Assembly: GCA_946544685.1 (NCBI GenBank)
Contig: CAMNML010000005.1
Coordinates: 1 to 64,000, forward strand
Origin: an uncultured Caryophanales bacterium
GTDB lineage: Bacteria; Bacillota_I; Bacilli_A; RF39; UBA660
Reading direction: 5' to 3'
DNA length: 64,000 nucleotides
Shown here: positions 47,923 to 56,305 of the stretch, in pieces
Layout of the letters: each line of letters opens with the position of its first letter
How positions within the stretch are numbered: the stretch's first letter is position 1
Notes under the pieces: generated by a model
Databases searched by the model: none
What the model was told of the DNA's origin: nothing
What the model saw: only the letters and a program-made list of their open reading frames with translations
Program-made: the position numbers and the translations under genes

Positions 47923-48264
47923 TCAATTATTAGAACCATAATTTATATTTTCATCAAAAGTAATAAAATTAATATAATGACTTGGTATTAAATGCCATTT
48001 ACCAGTACTAGGTTCACTAATAACGACATAATCTTTACCAGATTGTTCCAAAATCCCATTAAATTTAAAATCCCTAAGATCGTTAGAATTAGGAAAAGTA
48101 GTAAAAACACAAACTTGATTACCTATATTATTTCTAATTAAACTATCCATATATGATTCTTCAAGTGGAAGAGAAACATAATTAACAATACTAGGCATTT
48201 TCATGCTTGGTTCCTTATAAGAATTATCAGGAAAAACATCCTTATTAAAAAAAGTATTATTCAA
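47923..48264 (-). CDS. gerQ: Spore coat protein GerQ
   Basis: GerQ is a spore coat protein needed for localisation of the cortex-lytic enzyme CwlJ and crosslinked by transglutaminase in Bacillus. The 113-residue product matches its C-terminal domain (LPLEESYMDSLIRNNIGNQV, FKFNGILEQSGKDYVVISE, PSTGKWHLIPSHYINFITF) with a shorter N-terminal region. Start is TTG at 48264 behind GGAGATGAT. Lies on the reverse strand after lemA. Confidence 0.88.
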   Translation of the reverse strand: MNNTFFNKDVFPDNSYKEPSMKMPSIVNYVSLPLEESYMDSLIRNNIGNQVCVFTTFPNSNDLRDFKFNGILEQSGKDYVVISEPSTGKWHLIPSHYINFITFDENINYGSNN

Positions 48265-48347
48265 AAAATCATCTCCTAAAAAAATATATGATTAAACAAT
48301 TGAATTTTGAACATAATTGTGATAATATCTACGTAAGGAGGAATAAT

Positions 48348-48929
48348 ATGGAGGTAAAAATAGGAGTATCAAATAGACATGTACACTTAAAACAAGAACA
48401 CTTAGAAATATTATTTGGAAAAAACTATGAATTAGAAATCAAAAATATGTTAGTTCAACCAGGACAATTCGCATCCACTAGTACACTTACAATAAAAACA
48501 GAAAAATCAGAAATACAAAATGTAAGAGTACTTGGACCAGTGAGAAATTATACACAAGTAGAAATATCAAAAACAGACGCATTTAAACTAGGATTAAATC
48601 CACCAATAAGAGATTCAGGAGATTTAGAAGGAAGTGCACCTATAGAACTAATTGGTCCAAATGGAAGCATAAAATTAGAAGAAGGATGTATAATAGCTAA
48701 TAGACACATACATATAACACCAAAGCAAGTTGAAGAACTAGGATTAACAGGTGTAGAAAAAGTATCAGTTGAACTAAAAGGAGAAAAAGGTGGAATAATA
48801 AATAATGTATATCTTAAAATAGATGAAAACTTTGCGCTAGAAATGCATATAGACACAGACGACGCAAATGCGCATCTAATAAAAACAGGGGATATTGGGA
48901 GAGTAATAGAATGGAAAGAGAAAATTTAG
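48348..48929 (+). CDS. pduL: Phosphate propanoyltransferase PduL
   Basis: PduL is a phosphotransacylase that interconverts acyl-CoA and acyl phosphate, in some cells replacing Pta for acetate formation. The 193-residue protein has the two zinc-binding repeats VGVSNRHVHL-type (IGVSNRHVHLKQEHLEILFG near residue 5 and CIIANRHIHITPKQVEELGL near 106) and the GPVRNYTQVEIS and DSGDLEGSAP blocks. It fits with PflB, which yields acetyl-CoA. No microcompartment genes are adjacent. The ATG at 48348 follows TAAGGAGGA; the next gene starts inside its end. Confidence 0.93.
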   Translation: MEVKIGVSNRHVHLKQEHLEILFGKNYELEIKNMLVQPGQFASTSTLTIKTEKSEIQNVRVLGPVRNYTQVEISKTDAFKLGLNPPIRDSGDLEGSAPIELIGPNGSIKLEEGCIIANRHIHITPKQVEELGLTGVEKVSVELKGEKGGIINNVYLKIDENFALEMHIDTDDANAHLIKTGDIGRVIEWKEKI

Positions 48930-49324
48930 AAAAAATATTTGACATCATAATGGATTATATAGACAAAATTGAATATGATAAATCATCATTATTTAAAATG
49001 TTTAAATATGATATGAATGTAAACGTATATAAATTTTTATCACCAGAATCTTATGAAGAAAATCGAAAAATACTTGCTGCTAAAGAAATAGAAGATAAGC
49101 CAGGAGAATCTCAATATAGTGATTATTTAGAAAAACTAAGGTCAGAACTTATTAATATAATAAAGGGTATAGATGGAGAATCAGATGCTTTTCAAATTAG
49201 TAAGTTAGAAATAATAAGGGTTATATATAATTTTTTAAACCCAAATAGATATGATCAAAATATAAAAGTATTACAAGAAGCAAACAATCAAAAAAGATTG
49301 ACAAATGCATTAAAATGGTGGTAA
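48911..49324 (+). CDS. Hypothetical protein with two internal repeats, 137 aa
   Basis: A soluble, helical 137-residue protein. Residues 36-62 (NVYKFLSPESYEENRKILAA) and 106-128 (VIYNFLNPNRYDQNIKVLQE) are clearly similar, so the protein consists of two repeats. No family recognised. It overlaps the pduL end by 19 bases and is therefore coupled to it. Followed by the serS T-box leader. Confidence 0.75.
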   Translation: MERENLEKIFDIIMDYIDKIEYDKSSLFKMFKYDMNVNVYKFLSPESYEENRKILAAKEIEDKPGESQYSDYLEKLRSELINIIKGIDGESDAFQISKLEIIRVIYNFLNPNRYDQNIKVLQEANNQKRLTNALKWW

Positions 49325-49329
49325 AATAA

Positions 49330-49530
49330 CCGTGTAAATCGAAGAAGGAAACTAGTAATAAATATTATATGAAAAAGAGAGTTAGTGGTAGGTGAGAACT
49401 AACAAATAGGTATTTATGAATCTATTCCAGAGAGAAACCAATCATTTCCGGTATGAAGAATGCCGTTATCTTAATTAAGACCGTTGTAGGATGGTACCGC
49501 ACAAATGTGCTCCTACTATGGTCTTTTTTT
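49330..49530 (+). promoter_or_regulatory. T-box riboswitch leader of serS
   Basis: The 220-base gap before serS has the T-box features: a stem I region with AGAGAGTTAGT ... GGTGAGAACTAAC, the T-box sequence AGGATGGTACCGCAC (49489-49503), and an antiterminator/terminator in which AAGACC (49477-49482) pairs with GGTCTT (49520-49525) before a T-run. It senses uncharged tRNA-Ser. Candidate specifier codon TCT or TCC within GAATCTATTCC (about 49418-49428). The base after TGG is T, which would pair with discriminator A or wobble with G. Confidence 0.88.
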
Positions 49531-49549
49531 GTAAAAAAGGAGGAAAAAT

Positions 49550-50827
49550 ATGATAGATATAAAATTAATAAGAGAAAACAAAGATTTAGTAAAAGAAAAC
49601 ATAAAGAAAAAATTTCAAGAACACAAACTAGTTTTAGTAGATGAGATTTACGATATGGATCAAGAATACAGAAAATGCAAAGCAGAAGGAGATAATCTTA
49701 GATCAGAAAAAAACAATAAAAGTAATATGATTGGTAATCTTATGAGAGATGGTAAAAAGGATGAAGCAGAAGCTATTAAACAAGAAATTGCTAAAATAAG
49801 TGAAAAAATAACTGAACTAGAATCAAAAGAACAAGAATTAGAAACACAAATAAGAGAAAAAATGATGGTTATTCCAAACATAATAGATGCTTCAGTACCT
49901 ATTGGCGAAGATGACTCTAAAAATGTAGAAATAGAAAAATTTGGAGAACCAGTAGTACCAGACTATGAAATACCATATAACGCAGATATTTGTGAAAAAT
50001 TAAATGGACTAGATAAAGAATCAGCAGGAAGAACAAGTGGAAATGGATTCTACTATTTAATGGGAGATATAGCTAGACTACACTCTGCAATGCTAACATA
50101 TGCAAGAGACTTTATGATAGACAAAGGATTCACATACTGTATTCCACCATTTATGATAAGAAGTGATGTAGTAACAGGTGTTATGTCATTTGAAGAAATG
50201 GATGCAATGATGTATAAAATAGAAAATGAAGATTTGTATTTAATAGGTACATCAGAACACTCAATGATAGGAAGATTTAAAGATCAAATTGTAAAAGAAA
50301 CAGAACTTCCAATAACACTAACATCATACTCACCATGCTTTAGAAAAGAAGTTGGTGCTCATGGATTGGAAGAAAGAGGATTATATAGAGTTCATCAATT
50401 TGAAAAACAAGAAATGGTAGTACTATGTAAACCAGAAGAATCAATGGATTGGTATAACAAAATGTGGAGTTATACAGTAGAATTCTTTAGAAGCTTAGAC
50501 GTTCCAGTAAGAACACTTGAGTGTTGTTCAGGAGACTTAGCAGATCTAAAAGTTAAATCATGTGATGTAGAAGCATGGAGTCCAAGACAACAAAAATACT
50601 TTGAAGTAGGATCATGCTCAACACTAGGAGATGCACAAGCAAGAAGACTTGGAATTAGAATGAAAGGTGAAAATGGTACACAATTTGTATCTACACTAAA
50701 CAACACAGTTTTAGCAACACCAAGAGGTTTAATTGCGGTATTAGAAAATAACTATCAAAAAGATGGAAGTATAAAAATACCCAAAGCACTACAACCATAC
50801 ATGGGAGGAAAAGAATATATAAAATAA
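49550..50827 (+). CDS. serS: Seryl-tRNA synthetase
   Basis: Charges tRNA-Ser. The 425-residue protein has the N-terminal coiled-coil arm (KAEGDNLRSEKNNKSNM), motif 2 SPCFRKEVGAHGLEERGLYR near residue 260 and motif 3 NNTVLATPRGLIAVLENN near 385, with the serine-site TSEHSMIG. Regulated by the T-box leader just upstream; AGGAGGA ribosome site. Standard length and class II core. Confidence 0.97.
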   Translation: MIDIKLIRENKDLVKENIKKKFQEHKLVLVDEIYDMDQEYRKCKAEGDNLRSEKNNKSNMIGNLMRDGKKDEAEAIKQEIAKISEKITELESKEQELETQIREKMMVIPNIIDASVPIGEDDSKNVEIEKFGEPVVPDYEIPYNADICEKLNGLDKESAGRTSGNGFYYLMGDIARLHSAMLTYARDFMIDKGFTYCIPPFMIRSDVVTGVMSFEEMDAMMYKIENEDLYLIGTSEHSMIGRFKDQIVKETELPITLTSYSPCFRKEVGAHGLEERGLYRVHQFEKQEMVVLCKPEESMDWYNKMWSYTVEFFRSLDVPVRTLECCSGDLADLKVKSCDVEAWSPRQQKYFEVGSCSTLGDAQARRLGIRMKGENGTQFVSTLNNTVLATPRGLIAVLENNYQKDGSIKIPKALQPYMGGKEYIK

Positions 50828-50841
50828 TATATTCTTTTTTT
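50811..50841 (+). terminator. Terminator after serS
   Basis: 10-bp stem AAGAATATAT/ATATATTCTT with T-run, overlapping the stop. Confidence 0.75.
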
Positions 50842-50885
50842 GTTGCTAAAAAACAAAAACTGAATAAAATATTACAGGTGATTGT

Positions 50886-51644
50886 ATGAACATAACTATA
50901 GGTATATTAATACCATTTATAGGAACAACACTAGGCTCAGCACTAGTATACATAATGAAAAATAAAATAAAAAATGAAGTAGAAAGATTCTTACTAGGAT
51001 TTGCATCAGGAGTAATGATAGCAGCAAGCGTTTGGTCACTATTAATACCAGCAATAGAAATTGAAGAAACAAAAAGAAGTATTGCATGGATACAACCATC
51101 AATTGGTTTTGCATCAGGAATACTATTCTTACTATTAATAGACATAATAGTACCATACTTTAAATTTAATAAAGAAACAAAATTAAAAAGAACGACAATG
51201 TTAATACTAGCAGTAACAATACACAATATTCCAGAAGGAATGGCAGTAGGGGCAATATTTGCAGGATTCCTATCAGGTAATGCAGGAATAACATATGCAG
51301 GAGCGCTAGCACTTTCAATAGGAATAGCAATACAAAACTTCCCAGAAGGCGCAATAATATCAATGCCACTTAAAAGCGAAGGATATAAAAAACACAAATC
51401 ATTTATAATAGGAACACTGTCTGGAATAGTAGAACCAATTGCGGCAATCTTAACAATACTGCTAACTAATCTATTAACTCCATTAATGCCTTTTTTACTA
51501 TCTTTCGCAGCAGGAGCAATGATTTATGTAGTAGCAGAAGAACTAATACCAGGCGCAAACACTCAAAAGCAATCAAGTATAGGAACAATTGGAGTAGGAA
51601 TAGGTTTTATGATAATGATGATACTAGATGTAGCATTAGGATAA
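50886..51644 (+). CDS. ZIP family metal transporter, first paralogue
   Basis: A 252-residue ZIP protein, usually a zinc, iron or manganese importer. It has eight hydrophobic helices, the metal motif AVTIHNIPEGMAVG in helix 4 (about residues 107-120) and the helix 5 motif IAIQNFPEGAIISMP (about 147-161). AGGTGATTGT ribosome site. Strongly similar in protein and DNA to the gene at 54831, on the other side of an ABC exporter. Terminator overlaps its stop codon. Confidence 0.93.
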   Translation: MNITIGILIPFIGTTLGSALVYIMKNKIKNEVERFLLGFASGVMIAASVWSLLIPAIEIEETKRSIAWIQPSIGFASGILFLLLIDIIVPYFKFNKETKLKRTTMLILAVTIHNIPEGMAVGAIFAGFLSGNAGITYAGALALSIGIAIQNFPEGAIISMPLKSEGYKKHKSFIIGTLSGIVEPIAAILTILLTNLLTPLMPFLLSFAAGAMIYVVAEELIPGANTQKQSSIGTIGVGIGFMIMMILDVALG

Positions 51645-51669
51645 AAGATAGAATTCTATCTTTTTTTTT
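51643..51669 (+). terminator. Terminator after the first ZIP gene
   Basis: 9-bp stem AAAAGATAG/CTATCTTTT with AATT loop and T-run. Confidence 0.8.
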
Positions 51670-51673
51670 AAAA

Positions 51674-51748
51674 TATGAAAAAAATTTCATATAACTATTG
51701 ACATATTGAGGATGATAGTGTATCATTGATATGAAATTTATTTCACAT
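51674..51748 (+). promoter_or_regulatory. Promoter and palindromic operators of the second ABC exporter operon
   Basis: TTGACA (51698-51703) and TATCAT (51721-51726) are spaced by 17 bp. They are flanked by a perfect palindrome TATGAAA-AAAA-TTTCATA (51674-51691) and a near copy ATGAAATTTATTTCAC (51731-51746), a likely pair of sites for a repressor such as the TetR protein encoded at 55651. Confidence 0.7.
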
Positions 51749-51758
51749 GGAGGTTAAA

Positions 51759-52460
51759 ATGAATAATTATATAGAATTAAAAAATGTAAAAAAAACATAC
51801 ATAGTTGGAGAACAAAAGTATAATGCACTAGATGGCATAGATATAAATATAAATCAAGGAGAATTTGTAGTTATACTAGGACCATCAGGAGCAGGAAAAT
51901 CCACACTTTTAAATTTATTAGGAGGTATGGATAAAGCAACATCAGGAACAATCAAAATAGGAGAAAATGATATAGCAAAATATAATGATAAACAACTAAC
52001 AAACTATAGAGCAACAGACGTTGGATTTATATTTCAATTTTATAATATAATGCCAACTCTAACAGTAGAAGAAAATATAAACTTAATAAAAGACTTAACA
52101 AATACAACAAAAGAAGCAAAAGAAGTACTAAAAGGAGTAGGACTTATAAAACATAAAGATAAATTCCCAAGCGAACTATCTGGAGGAGAACAACAAAGAG
52201 TATCAATAGCAAGAGCTATAATGAAAAATCCTAAAGTACTACTTTGTGATGAACCAACAGGAGCTCTAGACTCAAAAACAGGAGTAGAAGTACTAAAACT
52301 ATTAAGACAACAATCTGATTTTGATACAACAGTAATAGTAGTAACACATAACTCTTTAATAGCAGACATTGCAGATAGAGTAATAAGAATCAAAAACGGA
52401 AAAGTTGAATCAAACGAAATAAATAAACATCCAAAAAAAATAGATGAGGTACAGTGGTAA
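51759..52460 (+). CDS. ABC transporter ATP-binding protein (MacB/LolD type)
   Basis: A 233-residue ATPase with Walker A GPSGAGKSTLLNLLGGMDKA, Q-loop FIFQFYNIM, signature LSGGEQQRVSIARAI, Walker B LLCDEPTGALDSKTG and switch VTHNSLIA. Belongs to the same subclass as the one at 23667. Start ATG at 51759 follows GGAGG; an earlier ATG at 51747 lies inside this site. Two bases separate its stop from the permease. Confidence 0.93.
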   Translation: MNNYIELKNVKKTYIVGEQKYNALDGIDININQGEFVVILGPSGAGKSTLLNLLGGMDKATSGTIKIGENDIAKYNDKQLTNYRATDVGFIFQFYNIMPTLTVEENINLIKDLTNTTKEAKEVLKGVGLIKHKDKFPSELSGGEQQRVSIARAIMKNPKVLLCDEPTGALDSKTGVEVLKLLRQQSDFDTTVIVVTHNSLIADIADRVIRIKNGKVESNEINKHPKKIDEVQW

Positions 52461-52461
52461 T

Positions 52462-54831
52462 ATGTTAAAAAGAAAAATGTTTAGAGACATAAAAAATAAT
52501 TTATCACAATTTATAACTATATTCTTAATGATAATGATAGGTGTAATGGTATACTCTGGTATAAAAGCATATATGGATGGTATGACAAAAACAAGAGATA
52601 CATTTAACACAGAAAACAACATACAAGACCTAAATATAATAGGACAAAACTTTACAAAAGAAGATTTAGAAGAAATAAAAAAAATAAACAATGTAAAAGA
52701 TGCAGAAAGAAAACTATCAATAACAGGATTAACAGACAATGACAAAACACTTTTACTAAACTTTATAGAATCAAATAATATATCAAAATTTTATGTAATA
52801 AAAGGTGAACAATTTGATGTAAACAAAAAAGGAGTATGGTTAGATAACTTCTACGCAATAAAAAATGATATAAAAGTAGGAGATGAAATAACTGTAAAAT
52901 ATGAAGATTTAAATTTAAAAGAAAAAGTATTAGGACTAATAAATGTACCTGATCATATATATGATACAAGAGATGAATCAGAACTATATCCAGATAAAAC
53001 TGACTTTGGATTTGCTTACTTATCAATAAATGAAATAACAGAGGAATATATACAAAACAAAATAATGAAAGAATTAAAGATTGAAGACAAAGAAGTATTC
53101 AAGCAAGTAGTAAAAGATTTTAATTACAAAGATCATTTAATATTTAACAATATTATGGTTGATGTAGAAGATAATGAAAAAAGAGAAGAAGTAAAAAACA
53201 ACATAGAAGAAAAAATAGAAAATGCCTTAGCAACAATTAATATAGAAGATACAGCATCCTATATAGCATATCAAGGAGAAATAGACGAAGGAAAAACATA
53301 TGTAGGAGTATTTTCAGGACTATTTATTTTTATTGCGATGCTTTCAGTAATAACAACAATGACAAGAGTAGTAAAAAATCAAAGAACACAAATTGGAACA
53401 CTAAAAGCATTAGGATTTACAAATAAAAAAATACTACTTCATTACATGGGATACGGAGTTTGGATATCAATATTCGCCTCTATATTAGGACTTATTCTTG
53501 GATATCACTTTATAGGAAAAGTATTCATGAATTTACAAATGGAATGCTTTGAAATACCAAATGGCCTTCCATCAATGAATAGTAATAGTTATATAATGGC
53601 TATTCTTGTAGTAATAGTAGTAGGAGTAATAACATGTATAACAGGAAAAACAATACTAAAAGAAAATCCAGCGGAAACACTAAGAAAAAAAATGCCTAAC
53701 GTTAATAAAAACTCATTAAATCTTACTAAGAAAAAAATATTCAAAAAGTTAAACTTTACAACAATTTGGAATATAAGAGACATAATAAGAAATAAGATGA
53801 GAACAATTACAGGTGTAGCAGGAGTAGTTGGATGTACAATGCTAATAGTATGTGCAATAGGAATGTTAGACACTATGAACTATTTTATTGATTTACAATT
53901 CAAAAAATTATATAACTTTGATTATAAGTTAAATATAAAAGAAAATATAACAAAAGAAGAATTAAAAATACTAGAAGAAGAATACGGAAATAAAACATCA
54001 AAAACATATGGAATAGAAATAAAAGACAATGAAAAAAAAGAAGCAAATAACATATTTGTCACAGATGCAGATGATTTAGTAAGATTTATTGACAATAAAG
54101 GAAACTTCAAAAAAGTAGATAAAAACAATGGTATATATGTAACATATAAATTAGCAAAAAATAAAGGATATAAACTAGGGGATAAAATAACATGGCACAT
54201 ATATGGAAGCGATAAATACTACGAATCAGAAATAGTAGGATTTAATAAAGACCCTCAAAATCAAAACATAACAATGACAAAAGAATATTTAGAAAGTCTA
54301 AATATAGAATATAATCCTGATACAATTTATACTAACAAAGATCTAAAAAATATAAAAGAAATAAAAAACATTGAAACAATACAAGATATAGAAACTCTAA
54401 CAGATGGAATGAGAAACATGTTATCAATGATGAAAACAATGTTAGTATTAATAATCGTTGTTGCAGTATTACTTGGTGCAATAATAATATATAATTTAGG
54501 AATTCTTTCATACACAGAAAAACAATACCAATTTGCAACACTAAAAGTATTAGGCTTTGACGATAAAAAGATAAAGAAGATATTCATAAAACAAAACAAC
54601 TGGATAGCAATTATATCTATAATTATAGGACTTCCTTTAGGATTCTACCTAACAGACTGGTTATTTAAAACAGCAATAGAAGAACACTACGATTTTGGAG
54701 CCTATATAGAACCAATGACATATGTAATAGCAGCATTAGGAACATTTATAGTATCATATATAGTATCTAGATTCCTATCAAGGAAAATAAAAAACATCGA
54801 CATGGTATCAAGCCTTAAAGGAAACGAATAA
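52462..54831 (+). CDS. ABC transporter permease, FtsX/MacB-like, 789 aa
   Basis: A first membrane helix (residues 16-36), an outer domain, a FtsX region with three helices (about 280-410, with IGTLKALGFTNKKILLHYMG), a linker, a second helix near 470-490, another outer domain and a C-terminal FtsX domain (ATLKVLGFDDKKIKKIFIKQ, then PLGFYLTDWLFK). This is typical of antimicrobial-peptide or lipid exporters. ATG at 52462 is preferred to one 18 bases upstream. The final TAA overlaps the ATG of the second ZIP gene. Confidence 0.9.
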   Translation: MLKRKMFRDIKNNLSQFITIFLMIMIGVMVYSGIKAYMDGMTKTRDTFNTENNIQDLNIIGQNFTKEDLEEIKKINNVKDAERKLSITGLTDNDKTLLLNFIESNNISKFYVIKGEQFDVNKKGVWLDNFYAIKNDIKVGDEITVKYEDLNLKEKVLGLINVPDHIYDTRDESELYPDKTDFGFAYLSINEITEEYIQNKIMKELKIEDKEVFKQVVKDFNYKDHLIFNNIMVDVEDNEKREEVKNNIEEKIENALATINIEDTASYIAYQGEIDEGKTYVGVFSGLFIFIAMLSVITTMTRVVKNQRTQIGTLKALGFTNKKILLHYMGYGVWISIFASILGLILGYHFIGKVFMNLQMECFEIPNGLPSMNSNSYIMAILVVIVVGVITCITGKTILKENPAETLRKKMPNVNKNSLNLTKKKIFKKLNFTTIWNIRDIIRNKMRTITGVAGVVGCTMLIVCAIGMLDTMNYFIDLQFKKLYNFDYKLNIKENITKEELKILEEEYGNKTSKTYGIEIKDNEKKEANNIFVTDADDLVRFIDNKGNFKKVDKNNGIYVTYKLAKNKGYKLGDKITWHIYGSDKYYESEIVGFNKDPQNQNITMTKEYLESLNIEYNPDTIYTNKDLKNIKEIKNIETIQDIETLTDGMRNMLSMMKTMLVLIIVVAVLLGAIIIYNLGILSYTEKQYQFATLKVLGFDDKKIKKIFIKQNNWIAIISIIIGLPLGFYLTDWLFKTAIEEHYDFGAYIEPMTYVIAALGTFIVSYIVSRFLSRKIKNIDMVSSLKGNE

Positions 54832-55601
54832 TGATAATAGGAATACTTTTACCATTTATAGGAACAACACTAGGTTCAGCACTAGTGTTCCTAATGAAAA
54901 AAGAAATAAATAAAAATATAGAAAAACTATTATTAGGATTTGCATCAGGAGTAATGATAGCAGCAAGCATCTGGTCATTACTCTTGCCTGCTATTGAACA
55001 AGAAGAAACACTAAACCATGTTGCATGGATAGCACCATCTATAGGATTCTTACTAGGAATGGGATTCTTACTTGCAATAGATACAATTACTCCACATTTA
55101 CACCTAAATAGCGAAAAACCAGAAGGAATAAAAGTAAAACTAAAAAAAACAACAATGCTTATGCTTGCAGTAACAATACATAATATACCAGAAGGAATGG
55201 CTGTGGGAATAGTATTTGCAGGATTAATAAGTGGAAATGTAAATATTACTTATGCAGGAGCACTTGCTCTATCAATAGGTATCGCAATACAAAACTTTCC
55301 AGAAGGCGCAATAATATCAATGCCACTAAAAAGTGAAGGATTTACAAAAACAAAATCATTTGTTTATGGAACACTATCAGGAATAGTAGAACCAATTGCG
55401 GCAATACTCACAATATTATTAACAAACATATTAGTAAAAATACTTCCTATTTTATTATCATTCGCTGCAGGCGCAATGATATATGTTGTAGTAGAAGAGT
55501 TAATACCGGAATCCCAATCAAATGAACACTCAAATTTAGGAACAATAGGAGTCGCATTAGGATTTACACTAATGATGATATTAGATATTGCGTTAGGATA
55601 G
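54831..55601 (+). CDS. ZIP family metal transporter, second paralogue
   Basis: A 256-residue ZIP protein with the same helix and metal motifs (AVTIHNIPEGMAVGIVFAG, IAIQNFPEGAIISMPLKSEG) as the gene at 50886, and long stretches of nearly identical DNA. Unlike the first copy it has its start in the permease stop codon (TAATG) and thus belongs to the ABC operon. Insertion of seven residues in the loop after helix 3 (HLHLNSEKPEGIKV) adds histidines. Metal-linked function of the exporter is suggested by this fusion of transcription units. Confidence 0.93.
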   Translation: MIIGILLPFIGTTLGSALVFLMKKEINKNIEKLLLGFASGVMIAASIWSLLLPAIEQEETLNHVAWIAPSIGFLLGMGFLLAIDTITPHLHLNSEKPEGIKVKLKKTTMLMLAVTIHNIPEGMAVGIVFAGLISGNVNITYAGALALSIGIAIQNFPEGAIISMPLKSEGFTKTKSFVYGTLSGIVEPIAAILTILLTNILVKILPILLSFAAGAMIYVVVEELIPESQSNEHSNLGTIGVALGFTLMMILDIALG

Positions 55602-55650
55602 TTCACAAAAGCAAAAAAAAATAGTATAATAAATCAAAGGTCGTGATAAA

Positions 55651-56250
55651 ATGGGAGATATTAGAAAACCTATAAAACAATCCGCAATAGAAAAAAAACA
55701 AAAGATAATAGAAAAAGGCTTTGAATTAATGTGTGAAAAAGGATATCACAACGTAAATAGTGTAGATATTGCCAAATATGCTAATGTTTCAACAGGTATA
55801 ATATACCAATATTTCAATGATAAAAGAGATATATTTATAGAAGGAATAAAAAATTATTCAAATAATATAATGTATCCAATGATTGAAATAATCGAAAAAA
55901 AATTTAACAAAAAGGACATTGAACACGTATTAGAACAATTAATAAATAAATTTATTGAAACACATAAGATATCCCTAAAAGCACATGAAGAATTAATGGC
56001 ACAAGCATATCTAGACAAAGAAGTAAAAGAAATATTCAAAAAAAATGAACTAGAACTTACAAATAAAATAGTAAAAATACTAGAATATAATGAGTTTAAA
56101 GTAAATAATATAGAAGAAAAAGTACATATAATAATAGGCCTAGTTGAAAACTTTTGTCACGAAGTAGTATATCATAATCACGAAAATATGAATTATGATA
56201 ATATGAAAAAAGAAGTAATAGAAATAATAAAATATTTGATAAATAAATAA
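55651..56250 (+). CDS. TetR/AcrR family transcriptional regulator
   Basis: A 199-residue regulator: an N-terminal basic segment and HTH (IIEKGFELMCEKGYHNVNSV, IAKYANVSTGIIYQYFNDKR), then a helical ligand domain. It follows the ABC-ZIP operon in the same direction, after 49 bases with TATAAT-like sequence, and probably controls the palindromes at 51674-51748. Ends at a bidirectional terminator. Confidence 0.92.
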   Translation: MGDIRKPIKQSAIEKKQKIIEKGFELMCEKGYHNVNSVDIAKYANVSTGIIYQYFNDKRDIFIEGIKNYSNNIMYPMIEIIEKKFNKKDIEHVLEQLINKFIETHKISLKAHEELMAQAYLDKEVKEIFKKNELELTNKIVKILEYNEFKVNNIEEKVHIIIGLVENFCHEVVYHNHENMNYDNMKKEVIEIIKYLINK

Positions 56251-56298
56251 AATCAAGGGTTTAAATGAACTAATTAAATTCACCCTTGATTTTTTTTA
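56247..56298. terminator. Bidirectional terminator between tetR and murD
   Basis: 12-bp stem with AATCAAGGGT/ACCCTTGATT core, a 21-nt loop and T-run on the right; A-rich on the left gives the reverse version. Confidence 0.8.
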
Positions 56299-56305
56299 AT
56301 TATTC

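Noticed and set aside
49453..49644. 63-codon frame before serS
   Set aside because: It reads through the T-box antiterminator and into serS in another frame, with no ribosome site.
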